Shown: in pieces, positions 26,101 through 33,633 of the stretch
Layout of the letters: every line of letters starts with the position of its first letter
How positions within the stretch are numbered: the stretch's first letter is position 1
Assembly: GCA_963837325.1 (NCBI GenBank)
Contig: CAWIMV010000002.1
Span: forward strand, 992,001 to 1,056,000
DNA from: CAVQKZ01 sp963837325
GTDB taxonomy: Bacteria > Actinomycetota > Actinomycetes > Mycobacteriales > Jatrophihabitantaceae
Length of the DNA stretch: 64,000 bases
Direction: 5' to 3'
Notes under the pieces: model-generated
What the model saw: the letters and a program-made list of their open reading frames with translations, nothing else
What the model was told of the DNA's origin: nothing
Database searches by the model: none
Translations under genes and position numbers: made by a program

Positions 26101-26616
26101 CTCGAGTTGCGCCTCGATGCGGGTCTCGATCGCCGACAGACGCAACTCGTCCAGCCGGACGATCGCCGGTTGGGCGAACGTCGCGTTGGCGAAATCCGCC
26201 AACGGCATGCCGCGCCACAACGCCTCCGCCGACCGGAGCGTCGTTACCGCAGTGGCGGCATCCTGGGCCGCAAGTTGCCGACGCCCATCGTCGACCAGCT
26301 GATCGAACCGCGTCACATCCAGCTCGTGACCGTCCAGAGACAGCCGGTACCCGCCCGCCTCGGTGACGATTTGTACGGCGTCGCCGGAATTATCACGCAG
26401 CACGGCGCGCAGCTTGGACGCCTGAGTGTGCAAGGCATGCAGCGCACCTGGCGGCGGGTCCTCGTCCCAGAGTGCGTCAGTCAGCCGGTCCGTCGACACG
26501 ACTTCATCGGCCTGCAACAGCAGCGCGCACAACAAGGCGCGCGTGCGGTGACCGGCAATCTGAACCGGCCGGCCGTCATGACGCACGTCGAGTGGTCCGA
26601 GGAGCCGGAACTCCAT
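23200..26616 (-). CDS. Membrane SARP regulator fused to beta-propeller and peptide-binding domain
   Basis: 1138 residues. The N-terminus has an OmpR-like winged helix (1-95, 'MEFRLLGPLDVRHDGRPV'), then the BTAD helical domain (about 100-245), a linker, one membrane helix (301-322) and an external part. The latter holds about six YVTN/NHL-type repeats ('VWVTNxxxGTVSRIDP', about 330-620) and a family-5 extracellular solute-binding domain (about 640-1138: 'PDLAMSIPEPSGDGRTYTFQ', 'RQALAFAINRKAV', 'AGFMGWLVND'). This is a one-piece receptor: peptide or other ligand binding outside could change SARP DNA binding inside. AAGGGGG precedes ATG. No permease or ATPase genes are adjacent, so a transport role is unlikely. 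Confidence 0.9.
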   Translation of the reverse strand: MEFRLLGPLDVRHDGRPVQIAGHRTRALLCALLLQADEVVSTDRLTDALWDEDPPPGALHALHTQASKLRAVLRDNSGDAVQIVTEAGGYRLSLDGHELDVTRFDQLVDDGRRQLAAQDAATAVTTLRSAEALWRGMPLADFANATFAQPAIVRLDELRLSAIETRIEAQLESGAAAEVVAELEGLAAANPLRERLCWLLMVALYRSGRQARALEVYRQTRNLLADELGVEPSPELQQLMQDILAHDAGLRAEPAKPRNGELAAATAVEVASAGQPPAHPTGRRETSSRAGGRARRLRTRTWVLVGGVLVLAAGSVTGVVLLRDEGSRGPIALAEDSLGIVDPATGRITGQVGVDVGPTAVAAGFHSIWTTNIDDGSVSRIDPSSRHVIDTIRVGAAPSAIAIGPDSVWVTNSGSGSVARIDPTTDEPRTIQVGVAPSGVVVAHGSVWVTNAADGTVSRIDPGLNREVQRIAVDSGPSGIAAGRDIWVANSASNTVTKIDGQDPAFTQRIHVGANPRGIAVVGNDVWVSYNGSDQIARIAASGTSVTSLVPVGGHPDQITATGGHVWATRQGSAAMVEIDPAVDRVVRTVPISPTPGGIAGAGGRLWVTTTTDPGAHRGGALRLVGEADAVDPLYPSDSALDTTSLFSGSYDGLVAFRHASGADGLTIVPDLAMSIPEPSGDGRTYTFQLRRGVRFSTGRPVTVTDVRRGLERSAAVPDNGLQTLLVGARGCRPSHCDISGISVDAAAETVTLKLVRPSGNLLDLLANDASAVPPHTPLGETSRPIPATGPYQVTRFVPHKSIVFTRNKYFHEWSAAAQPSGFPDTIEYRILPGGHSKTAIDDVASGHAEWADALEDATDLDAYTLDTLQTRFGSRLYVTPTQNMYGLFLNTRIPPFDQPKLRQALAFAINRKAVAVDWFAPAAVTCQFIPPDYPGYQPYCPYTAQPGAGLWQASDVSKALALVKGLHPPRTPVVVWTDPAAKAGMQHVVDALNELHFPARLKVWPNESFDYFNYVIDSRHRVQAGFMGWLVNDASAWNLFDLYRCDAFVAGDVTNNSNPAEFCDPTMDRLIERADATQATSLAQADQLWGAVERRLVDAAPWIPLVNPVSVDVLSERAHNFKRTPTLGVLFDQMWVR

Positions 26617-26630
26617 CGCATCCCCCTTGC

Positions 26631-26661
26631 GACGGGATTACACGACGGGATTACACGACGG
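26631..26661. promoter_or_regulatory. 13-bp direct repeats upstream of SARP-type gene
   Basis: GACGGGATTACAC occurs twice in tandem, followed by the partial GACGGTAC, starting 15 bases before the ATG at 26616. SARP proteins typically bind directly repeated half-sites, so this is a candidate autoregulatory site. A hot spot of simple duplication is the alternative. Confidence 0.45.
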
Positions 26662-26866
26662 TACCGCCACGTAGCGCACAAAGGCAGGGCACTCGGCACG
26701 CAATGACCAGCCCAGAGTGAGCCGGCGATGAGCGCTGAGCGGCCCGCCGTGAGCGGCCGGTGAGCGCCCGATGTGCGGACCGGCATCCACTTCACTCGCC
26801 GGAGCGGCCAGCCCGTACCGGACGCCCTCGGATCCTCCGAGGCAGCAGCACACCAAGGAGTCGGAC

Positions 26867-27091
26867 ATGAGCATCACATTCGCGCCCGGTTGGCACACCA
26901 TCGCCCGCCACAAGATCGTCGCCCTGCTCGTCGCGGTCGCGGCCGCCGTCGCTCTGACCATCGCCCTGGTCCTCACTGTGGGGACCGAGCCGGCCACCAG
27001 CCAGACCACACCGACACGTACTGTCCAGCCGACGTCCGGCCCGGGCGATCACCTCAACTGCAACACCCGGATCGTCGCCTCGTATTGCTGA
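26867..27091 (+). CDS. Small single-helix membrane or secreted protein
   Basis: 74 residues from ATG 26867, with AAGGAG 7 bases upstream. A short basic start (MSITFAPGWHTIARHK) leads to one hydrophobic segment (about 17-40: 'IVALLVAVAAAVALTIALVL'), then a Thr/Pro-rich stretch and a C-terminal 'LNCNTRIVASYC' with two Cys residues. It could be a tail-out membrane microprotein or an exported peptide with a disulphide. No family is recognised. It is divergent from the SARP receptor gene and followed by a strong hairpin terminator, so it forms its own transcription unit and could be a target or ligand of that receptor (speculative). Confidence 0.65.
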   Translation: MSITFAPGWHTIARHKIVALLVAVAAAVALTIALVLTVGTEPATSQTTPTRTVQPTSGPGDHLNCNTRIVASYC

Positions 27092-27124
27092 GTTGACGCC
27101 CAGCCGAGGAGGCCATACGGCACC

Positions 27125-27159
27125 GAGCTGCCCTGCCCCAGGGAGAGGCAGGGCAGCTC
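27125..27159 (+). terminator. Intrinsic-terminator-like hairpin
   Basis: Exact 13-bp arms GAGCTGCCCTGCC (27125-27137) and GGCAGGGCAGCTC (27147-27159) with a 9-base loop, 33 bases after the small membrane-protein stop. There is no clear T-run, as is common in high-GC actinobacteria. Confidence 0.78.
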
Positions 27160-27241
27160 GAGTCGAACGTGGCCGACGACCGTCTGTGCAGCTTCGCTAC
27201 GCGGGCCGAACTTGATGGCTAGGTTGGGCCGGTGGTTTTGG

Positions 27242-28957
27242 CTACCACTCGTCGCATGACCAGCGGGCCGAGGACCAGCGGGCTGAGGACCAGCGGGCTG
27301 AGGACCAGCGGGCTGAGGACCAGCGGGCTGAGGACCAGCGGGCTGAGGACCAATCCGCATCGCTCCAGCGGGCTGAGGACCAGCGGGCCGAGGACCAGCG
27401 CGCGGAGGTCAAGCCGCTGCTTGTGCTGTCCCAGCCATCGCCGGTCCAGGTGGCGCCCAGCCACTGCCCGCCGGACCATGCGCTCAGCGATGTCGAGGCG
27501 CTCTGCCACGCCGCTGCGTTCCATGGGTTGCCCTGGACGTCAACCTCGCCGCTCAGGTCGTTGCCGTTCGCGTCGACGAGGACGGCGTCGCCGCGTGCTG
27601 CCTCGATCGAGCCCAGCCCGTCGGCGTGGGGGAAGGGTTGGACCGCGGCGGCCTTCATGGTTGCTGCGTTCTTGTCGCTTGCGAGCAGGTGTGTTGCGGC
27701 GTCGTAGGCCTTGGCCAGGTTGATCATCCCTGCACCCGCGGCATTGGGGTCAGCGTTCTTGATCGACTCGGCCGAGGACACCAATGTGTATTTCAGCTGG
27801 TCCGGGGTGAGAGTGGGAAAGGCCTGCAGCAGGTCGGCGACGGCACCGGATACGACGGCTGCTGCCTGACTGGTTCCACTGCCGCGGAACAGGGTGCCGC
27901 TCGTGTCGCCGGAGACGCGCCCCTGCGGGTTGTTGACGTCGACGAACGATCCAGGGGCGCGGAGGGACACCAGCGACGTGCCGGGGGCCACCAGGTCAGC
28001 GTGCCGGGATGCCGTGCCGATATTCGAGAATGAGGCTGGCGTCGTGCGGTCGGAGGCCCAGCCGTCGGTACGGTCGTGGCTGTCTGCGGCGCCGACGGAG
28101 AGGACGTACGGGTTGATCGCCGGATCGGTCACGAGCCCCGTGCTGGCGCCGCTGTTGCCGGCGGAGGTCACGACGACGATGCCATGGCGCCAGGCGTTCT
28201 CTGCTGCGGCGGCGAGCGGATCGGCTTGGTATGGCTGGGTCGAGTCAGTGCCGAAGGAAAGGTTGATGACCCGGATCCGGGTGCCGTCGGGCATCACCGG
28301 GTTCTGGGTGACCCAGTCCAACGCGGCGATGACCTGGCTGACGTCGGTGCTGCCGTCGCTCGTGGCAAGTTTGAGCGCGAGCACCTTGGCGTCCGGCGCG
28401 ACTCCGAGTTGGACGGATGCCGGCGCGCTCGGGAGGTCCGAAGACGGGTTCGTCGCGCCCCGGCCGGCGATGATGCCGGCCATGAAGGTGCCGTGGCCGA
28501 AGGTGTCCTGCTGGGTCAGTGCGCCGTTTTCTTCGATGGACAGATCGGGTCCGTACGTGACCTTGCCGGCCGCATCCAGCCCAGGCGCGGCGTTCACACC
28601 GGAGTCCAGAACGGCGACACCAACGTTCTGACCGGTCACCTGCCGGCCGCGGCTGTCCTTCTTGGTCCACAGGTTCCGGGCGCCGATCGCCTTCTCCACG
28701 GTGTACAGCGAGCCGGGATCCTTCTCGGCCGCGTTCTTGCCGTATGCGTCCTTGGCCATGGAATCGGCGGTGCTGTCGCCCCACTTGCCGTCGGCGAAGC
28801 TGGTGTGCGGCAGCTGCGCTACGGCGGCGCGCGCCGGGGCGGCTGACGCGGCTGGCGCGTTGGCCACCGGGGCCACGCAAAGCGTCATGGCGGCGATGGG
28901 AAGCGCGGTCAGCAAGCCCCAGCGGGTGGGGAGTGCGCGGCCGTGATCAAGCTTCAT
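27242..28957 (-). CDS. Secreted S8 subtilisin-like protease with Trp-rich repeat tail
   Basis: 571 residues. A signal peptide (about 12-40) is followed by a short pro-region and a subtilase domain. The catalytic residues are Asp in 'VAVLDSGVN', His in 'DTFGHGTFMAG', oxyanion Asn in 'TSAGNSG' and Ser in 'RGSGTSQAAA'. After about residue 470 the sequence turns into a Trp-rich tail: irregular WxxAxW units ('WNAAAW', 'GGQWLGATW', 'GDGWD'), then a near-perfect array of the pentapeptide SSARW interrupted once by SDADW and ending WSCDEW. Similar Trp-rich tails occur on actinobacterial subtilases; wall or surface retention is a plausible role. It has its own divergent promoter region, 176 bases from the HTH gene. 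Confidence 0.88.
   Translation of the reverse strand: MKLDHGRALPTRWGLLTALPIAAMTLCVAPVANAPAASAAPARAAVAQLPHTSFADGKWGDSTADSMAKDAYGKNAAEKDPGSLYTVEKAIGARNLWTKKDSRGRQVTGQNVGVAVLDSGVNAAPGLDAAGKVTYGPDLSIEENGALTQQDTFGHGTFMAGIIAGRGATNPSSDLPSAPASVQLGVAPDAKVLALKLATSDGSTDVSQVIAALDWVTQNPVMPDGTRIRVINLSFGTDSTQPYQADPLAAAAENAWRHGIVVVTSAGNSGASTGLVTDPAINPYVLSVGAADSHDRTDGWASDRTTPASFSNIGTASRHADLVAPGTSLVSLRAPGSFVDVNNPQGRVSGDTSGTLFRGSGTSQAAAVVSGAVADLLQAFPTLTPDQLKYTLVSSAESIKNADPNAAGAGMINLAKAYDAATHLLASDKNAATMKAAAVQPFPHADGLGSIEAARGDAVLVDANGNDLSGEVDVQGNPWNAAAWQSASTSLSAWSGGQWLGATWTGDGWDSTSSGLTSARWSSARWSSARWSDADWSSARWSSARWSSARWSSARWSSARWSSARWSCDEW
27256..27420 (-). repeat. 15-bp tandem repeats encoding the SSARW tail
   Basis: Plus-strand unit near GGGCTGAGGACCAGC, about ten copies including six virtually identical ones in a row (27275-27350), all in frame with the protease. 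Copy number could change by slippage or recombination without frameshift because the unit is 15 bp. Confidence 0.88.
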
Positions 28958-29087
28958 TCGGGGGTTCCGATCTCTTCCGGGTCAATACTCAACACGGAAC
29001 GTACATGGGACTTCACGAAAACACAACACGAGCGTTTGGGGGTGCGGGGCGGCACGGCCGGATTGGGGCGTGATGCCCAAGGGCACG

Positions 29088-29130
29088 GTCAACGAAGGTT
29101 GACGATTGCCGCCCGTCAATCTACGTTGAC
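29088..29130. promoter_or_regulatory. Double inverted-repeat operator GTCAAC-N4-GTTGAC
   Basis: GTCAAC GAAG GTTGAC (29088-29103) and GTCAAT CTAC GTTGAC (29115-29130) stand 27 bases centre to centre. The second ends three bases before the ATG at 29134, where a ribosome-binding site would normally be, and no Shine-Dalgarno is visible. This suggests a leaderless or tightly autorepressed transcript controlled by the HTH protein it encodes. Confidence 0.72.
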
Positions 29131-29133
29131 GAC

Positions 29134-29370
29134 ATGAGTGAGGCTGTGGCCAAAGGCAGCCGCATGGTCCAGGCGGCCGCGGATCCGGACCCGGCGACGG
29201 GACTTGCTGCGGTGGCGGCGTTGCGCGGTTTGGTGCAGGTGCTGGAGGAACTACAGGTCGACAACGCCCGTGCGAAGGGCTGGTCGTGGCGTGATATCGC
29301 CCGAGCGCTGGGCGTGACGAAGCAGGCCACGCATTACAAGCACGCCGGTCGGCTGAGGGGACGGCGGTGA
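29134..29370 (+). CDS. Small helix-turn-helix protein paired with Clp-N protein
   Basis: 78 residues. The N-terminal half is helical ('GLAAVAALRGLVQVLEELQ'). The C-terminal half contains a clear HTH ('AKGWSWRDIARALGVTKQAT' then 'HYKHAGRL'). The last bases overlap the next ATG as TGATG, so the two products are made together. Actinobacteria commonly encode such HTH plus Clp-N-domain pairs, probably one regulatory unit in which the Clp-N partner senses protein damage or another signal. The two dyads directly upstream are probable binding sites for this protein. Confidence 0.78.
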   Translation: MSEAVAKGSRMVQAAADPDPATGLAAVAALRGLVQVLEELQVDNARAKGWSWRDIARALGVTKQATHYKHAGRLRGRR

Positions 29371-30041
29371 TGGCCATGATGGCGCAACGTCCGTCGGCGG
29401 CCAATCGGCAGATCATGCGGTTGGCTCAGGTTGAGCGGCGCACGCTCGGTCATCCCTATCTCGGCGATGAGCACCTGCTGCTCGCGGTGCTCGCGCACGG
29501 GTCGAACCCGGCGGCCGCGATGTTGCGCGAGCGCGGGCTGGACCTGTCCGGCGCTCGGACGGAGATCGCGCGCATCGTGAACGCCGCCGGTCCGGTTGCC
29601 AAGGACGCTGCCGAGGTGCTCGGTGAGTTCGGTGTCGACCTTGCGCGGATGCGCCGGCAATTGGAGTCCTCGTTCGGGAAGTTGGCCGTGCACGAGGCTG
29701 AGCGGCAGGTGCGGCTACGTCCCTGGTGGCGTGGTCGGGCCCAAACCAGTCCGTTGTGCGGGCCGCCGCAGCTGATCAAGCGCGCCCAGCTCATCGCCTG
29801 CACCACCGCCGGCGAACGCGGCGAGATGGAGATCGGCCCGCAGCATCTGCTCCATGGCGTGCTGCGCGTAGCCCGCGACCCGCTCGGCACCGGCCTGGGT
29901 CGCCGCAGCCGCCGCGAGATCGGCCGCCTCGGGCTGCGCGCAGGCGCACCGCATCCGGTTCGGCTGCTGCTCACCGAACATCGAATCGACCTCGAACGCC
30001 TCAGCGAGGACGTGCTCGACAACCGCACGACAACAGCCTGA
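29370..30041 (+). CDS. Stand-alone Clp N-terminal (double Clp-N) domain protein
   Basis: 223 residues from ATG 29370 (a GTG three bases earlier is possible). Two Clp-N repeats are visible: 'LAQVERRTLGHPYLGDEHLL' with 'MLRERGLDLSGART', and 'IACTTAGERGEMEIGPQHLL' with 'LLTEHRIDLERL'. No AAA+ module is present, so it is not a ClpC/ClpA chaperone but an orphan adaptor- or substrate-binding domain. It is translationally coupled to the HTH gene. The second repeat has an Arg-rich insertion ('GLGRRSRREIGRLG'). A partner role for the HTH regulator is inferred from the overlap. Confidence 0.83.
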   Translation: MAMMAQRPSAANRQIMRLAQVERRTLGHPYLGDEHLLLAVLAHGSNPAAAMLRERGLDLSGARTEIARIVNAAGPVAKDAAEVLGEFGVDLARMRRQLESSFGKLAVHEAERQVRLRPWWRGRAQTSPLCGPPQLIKRAQLIACTTAGERGEMEIGPQHLLHGVLRVARDPLGTGLGRRSRREIGRLGLRAGAPHPVRLLLTEHRIDLERLSEDVLDNRTTTA

Positions 30042-30228
30042 CCCGGCGACAGAACATGCAGTTCTGACAAACCTCCGCCGTAGCCGCCCCATCCGACACC
30101 GACGGGTCGCTCGCGTGCTTGTGCTGTGCCACGCTGACGCCGAAGTCTGATCTCGTCCGGCTCGGGAGCCACCACCTGCCGACCCGGCGCTTCTAGGCGG
30201 GGTCGCGGGCGTAGCGCCGGCTCGAGAA

Positions 30229-32274
30229 CTAGCGCCTGGGTTCCTGCGGTTCCGTGTGCGGGCTGGCGATGCGTCGGCCCAGGCACCACAGGTCGAAGGC
30301 GTCGATGGCGGCGGGTCGGGCAATGTGATAGCCCTGCGCGATATCGCATCCGAGCACCGCGAGAGCGGTTAACGTTGCGGCGTCCTCTACGCCTTCGGCG
30401 ACAATTGTCATTCCGAGGTTGTGGCCGAGCTCGGTCACACTGCGAACGATGATCGCGTCCTTTTCGTCGTCGATCATGCCCATGACGAAGGAGCGGTCGA
30501 TCTTCAGCTCGCTGACCGGCATCGTTGTGAGTTGGCCGAGGCTGGTGTAGCCGGCGCCGAAATCGTCTATGGAGATCGTCACGCCGATGCTGACGAGCCG
30601 CTCGAGCAGGCGGCGGGCCTGGATAGGGTCGGCCATCATTGCCGACTCGGTGACCTCCAGTTCGAGCAGGCTGGCGGCAACGCCGTGCGCGGCGAGAAGA
30701 GCGGCAACCTGGTCGGGCAAGCGGTCATCGAGCAGGTTGCGGGCGGACAGGTTGACGGATGTTCGTAGCGGGCGACCGGCGTCAGCCCACGCCCGCACCT
30801 GGGACAACGCCGCGTCGAGGACGTAGTGGCTCAGCGGACCAATCAGGCCGGTGTGCTCGGCGATTGGGATGAACGAGTCGGGATACACCATGCCGCGGGT
30901 AGGGTGTTGCCAGCGCACGAGTGCCTCGACGCCGGTCACTTCGCCGGAGCTGATGACGACTTTGGGCTGGTAGTGCAACACCAGTTCGCCGCGCTCCAGC
31001 GCACGGCGTAGCTCGCCTACGACGGCGAGCTTCGCGGGTGAGTGGCCGTCGAGCTCGGCGTTGTAGGCGAATACGCCGTCGTGTTGGGCTTTGGCGACGT
31101 ACATTGCGATGTCGGCGTGTTGCAAGAGGGTCGTCGGGTCACTGCCGTGTTCGCCGGACAGTACGACGCCGACGCTGGCTTCTATGTCGAGGTCGGCGTC
31201 CAGGTCCTCCACGTGAAACGTTGCTTCCAAGGTTTGCCGCAGCTTCTCGGCGATCGAGATGGCCGCATCGAGGTCGGCGACGTCGGGCAGCAGCACGGCG
31301 AATTCGTCGCCACCGAGGCGGGCGACGGTGTCGCGGTTACGCAACCCAGCGGCGAGGCGGGGTCCGACCTGCATGAGCAACTGATCGCCGTGGCGGTGCC
31401 CGAACGTGTCATTGATGTCTTTGAATCGGTCGATGTCGATCAGGAGCAGGGCCGCGGTGCGCCCGGCGCGCACCGCCTGTTCGATGCGCTCAGCGAGCAA
31501 AGTCCGGTTCGGTAGGCCAGTCAGCGCGTCGTGTAACGAGTGGTGGACCGCGCGGGCTCGTTCGCCAAGCAGTAGCCGTCGGGAGCCGCGGCTGGTTAAG
31601 GCAAGCAAGCCTGCGAGCAAGAGTCCGAGGACGAAGACCAGTGGGGTCAGCCGACGGTTCAAGGTCTCGAGGCGTTGCAGAGCGCCAAGGTGTTTCAACG
31701 CGATGCTGTGTTGTCTGGCCGCCCGCCCGACCACTGCGCGCTGGATCGCCACGAATGCCGGTTCCTCTTCACCGCGGTCGATTCGTTGAACGGCGGCGGT
31801 GTCGCCGGCGTCCACGGCTGCGAACAATCGCGTGATGGCGGAGACGTAGTTCGTATGTTGCACCAAGGTACGAGTGACCAAAGCCCGGTCCGTGCCGCCG
31901 CCGTCAGCTCGCACGGCGCCAAGGGCGGTCACCAATTCGTTTGCAGCGGCATAGAATCCAGCATGAACGGCCGGGCTCGATTCCGAACGGTATTTGCGTT
32001 CCATAGACTCCTCTGCCACGACGGCGCGGGCCGCGCGGGCGTATTCGTCCGAAAAGTCAGTTGCCGCGACTGCCGCACGGGCGCTGGCGGAAGTGGCCTG
32101 AGAAGACCACACCCCAAACGCGCTTAGACACAGCAAGATGATCACCACACCGATGCTGGCCAGGCGACTACGCCAGGCCAGACGCTCACCTGTCCCGACG
32201 ACCGGTCCTCCGGGATTTTCACTAGTGCGGTTCGTCGAATGCGCAGCAAATCCCTCGTGCGCAGTCGCCGTCAT
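30229..32274 (-). CDS. Membrane GGDEF-EAL cyclic-di-GMP enzyme
   Basis: 681 residues. Two membrane helices (about 36-58 and 211-230) flank an external helical sensor of ~150 residues. A GGDEF domain follows with an intact 'GGDEF' and an inhibitory I-site RNRD placed five residues upstream. The EAL domain has 'EALVRW', 'VNLSARNL', 'ELEVTESAMM' and 'IDDFGAGYTSL' with 'KIDRSF', so both catalytic halves look competent. It would make or degrade cyclic di-GMP according to the external signal. It is convergent with the Clp-N gene. Net direction of activity cannot be predicted. Confidence 0.92.
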   Translation of the reverse strand: MTATAHEGFAAHSTNRTSENPGGPVVGTGERLAWRSRLASIGVVIILLCLSAFGVWSSQATSASARAAVAATDFSDEYARAARAVVAEESMERKYRSESSPAVHAGFYAAANELVTALGAVRADGGGTDRALVTRTLVQHTNYVSAITRLFAAVDAGDTAAVQRIDRGEEEPAFVAIQRAVVGRAARQHSIALKHLGALQRLETLNRRLTPLVFVLGLLLAGLLALTSRGSRRLLLGERARAVHHSLHDALTGLPNRTLLAERIEQAVRAGRTAALLLIDIDRFKDINDTFGHRHGDQLLMQVGPRLAAGLRNRDTVARLGGDEFAVLLPDVADLDAAISIAEKLRQTLEATFHVEDLDADLDIEASVGVVLSGEHGSDPTTLLQHADIAMYVAKAQHDGVFAYNAELDGHSPAKLAVVGELRRALERGELVLHYQPKVVISSGEVTGVEALVRWQHPTRGMVYPDSFIPIAEHTGLIGPLSHYVLDAALSQVRAWADAGRPLRTSVNLSARNLLDDRLPDQVAALLAAHGVAASLLELEVTESAMMADPIQARRLLERLVSIGVTISIDDFGAGYTSLGQLTTMPVSELKIDRSFVMGMIDDEKDAIIVRSVTELGHNLGMTIVAEGVEDAATLTALAVLGCDIAQGYHIARPAAIDAFDLWCLGRRIASPHTEPQEPRR

Positions 32275-32524
32275 ACCCGCCCTATCGGCGAATCTTCGGC
32301 AAATAGAAGCTCTCAGCCAGCAAAGGTGGTATCGAGCACCAGGGGACGTGCCTGCCCGAATACACCCACGACTACATCAACGTCAACAAAGTCCTGGAGG
32401 TCGCTCGCGGCACGGTTGCGCACCTCAGGCCGGATAAGCACTATGTATCTGCTTCGTGAGCGGTGACTCGCGTGTCTCGGACTAGGCCTCGCTCCGACGC
32501 TCCCCGCAGCGCCGTTTGCCGCGG

Positions 32525-33355
32525 CTAGCGCGTGGGGCGAAACGACGGGACCATGCGCTCGATTCGGTTCGGTGAGTGCACGCCGACGTAGACGTCGCCG
32601 CCCTGATCGACGGACATGCCCTCGCCTTCGCCGGTGAGCGGGACGGGGATCTCGCCCACCTTCTTGCCGCGCATAGTGAACACAGTGATGCGGTTCGCTT
32701 TGCCTCCCGGCAGGCTGGTGTAGAGCAGCACATCGGATCCAACCGTGGCCAGACCCTGGGGCGTACCTTCATCCGGGATAGCGAACTTTTGTCCCGGGTG
32801 ACCGTCCATGCCCGCGAATGTGCAGCTGTAGGGGCCGCCAGTCGGGCCAGCGAAGACCAGCATCTGGTTAGTACGGCTGTCTACAGCGACCATCCCGTTG
32901 ACGCCCAGCGCCGAAAAGTCGTAGGTGCGCACCACCCGCGCCGGCGCACTGCGGATGTCAACGACGCGAATTACCGTCGCGGCTGGCCCTCCGGTCGCGA
33001 CATAGAGATCGCCATCACGCGTCGAAACGCTGATCGTGGCTGAGTGCCCCAGCGGCAGAGCCCGGGTCACACCCAGGCGATGTCCGGCCCGGTCGTACGT
33101 GGCGATGCGTGCCCGTCCGTGCCCGACATCGAACGCGACATAGTACAAGCCGTTGGTGTAGGCCAGTCCCTGCTGATTGCCCTTCCCGATCGTGAACTGC
33201 TCGACAAATCGGTAGCGGAACGTCACCGGACGAGATGCCACCACGGTGCTGCGGCGAGGTTCGCTCACCTCAGTACGCCAGAGCACCGTGGCGCCAATCA
33301 GTACACCGGCCGCGGCAGCAACCATCACAGCGCGGCGCGCCGACGCTCCCACCAT
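32525..33355 (-). CDS. Exported or membrane-anchored beta-propeller protein
   Basis: 276 residues from ATG 33355; the longer frame upstream crosses the promoter of the divergent kdp operon. A hydrophobic N-terminus (about 10-28: 'VMVAAAAGVLIGATVLW') is a signal anchor. The rest consists of ~45-residue beta-rich repeats with 'GLAYTNGLYYVAFDVG', 'TRDGDLYVATGG', 'VDSRTNQMLVFAG' and 'VDQGGDVYVGVHSPN', the style of NHL/SMP-30-like propellers. There are no catalytic residues that allow a named activity. It is probably a periplasm-side or surface binding protein. A few hundred bases separate it from the GGDEF-EAL gene in the same direction. Confidence 0.72.
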   Translation of the reverse strand: MVGASARRAVMVAAAAGVLIGATVLWRTEVSEPRRSTVVASRPVTFRYRFVEQFTIGKGNQQGLAYTNGLYYVAFDVGHGRARIATYDRAGHRLGVTRALPLGHSATISVSTRDGDLYVATGGPAATVIRVVDIRSAPARVVRTYDFSALGVNGMVAVDSRTNQMLVFAGPTGGPYSCTFAGMDGHPGQKFAIPDEGTPQGLATVGSDVLLYTSLPGGKANRITVFTMRGKKVGEIPVPLTGEGEGMSVDQGGDVYVGVHSPNRIERMVPSFRPTR

Positions 33356-33549
33356 GACGAAAGTGTCCACCCCGCGCTCGAAGGCTCTCCGACCATCCGT
33401 GGGCGACCCGTGAGAGCAGCGTGACCATGGCGTGAATATCCCCGTTCGGGTGCGCCACCAGGCCACAGCGTGAAGTTGACTTCGGTGGTCCGGCGGAGAG
33501 CCGGCGGACGGTGCGGGGGTGCCGTTCACCCAGTTGGGTTGGAGTAGCA

Positions 33550-33633
33550 GTGCATGACGTGCTGTTCGTCCTGCTGACCATCGGCGTCTTCGTCTTCCTG
33601 GCGTTGGTCGCCAAGGGGGCAGAGAAGCTATGA
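33550..33633 (+). CDS. 27-residue membrane micro-ORF preceding kdpF
   Basis: GTG 33550 with GGAG 9 bases upstream encodes MHDVLFVLLTIGVFVFLALV followed by AKGAEKL, a single helix with a basic/acidic tail. Its stop overlaps the kdpF ATG by four bases (ATGA), as kdpF in turn overlaps kdpA. The tight coupling, the good Shine-Dalgarno and the single-helix design argue for a real product, possibly a second KdpF-like accessory subunit. As far as I recall, similar micro-ORFs precede kdpF in other actinobacteria but are often left unannotated. Confidence 0.68.
   Translation: MHDVLFVLLTIGVFVFLALVAKGAEKL

Noticed and set aside
27256..27420. Regular 15-bp repeats considered as a CRISPR array
   Set aside because: No spacers; the repeats are contiguous and in frame within the subtilase gene. 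The same applies to the 18-bp repeats at 8,702-8,817.
33356..33549. c-di-AMP (ydaO-type) riboswitch ahead of the kdp operon
   Set aside because: Such riboswitches precede kdp genes in some bacteria, but the required conserved blocks were not found in this 194-base leader.
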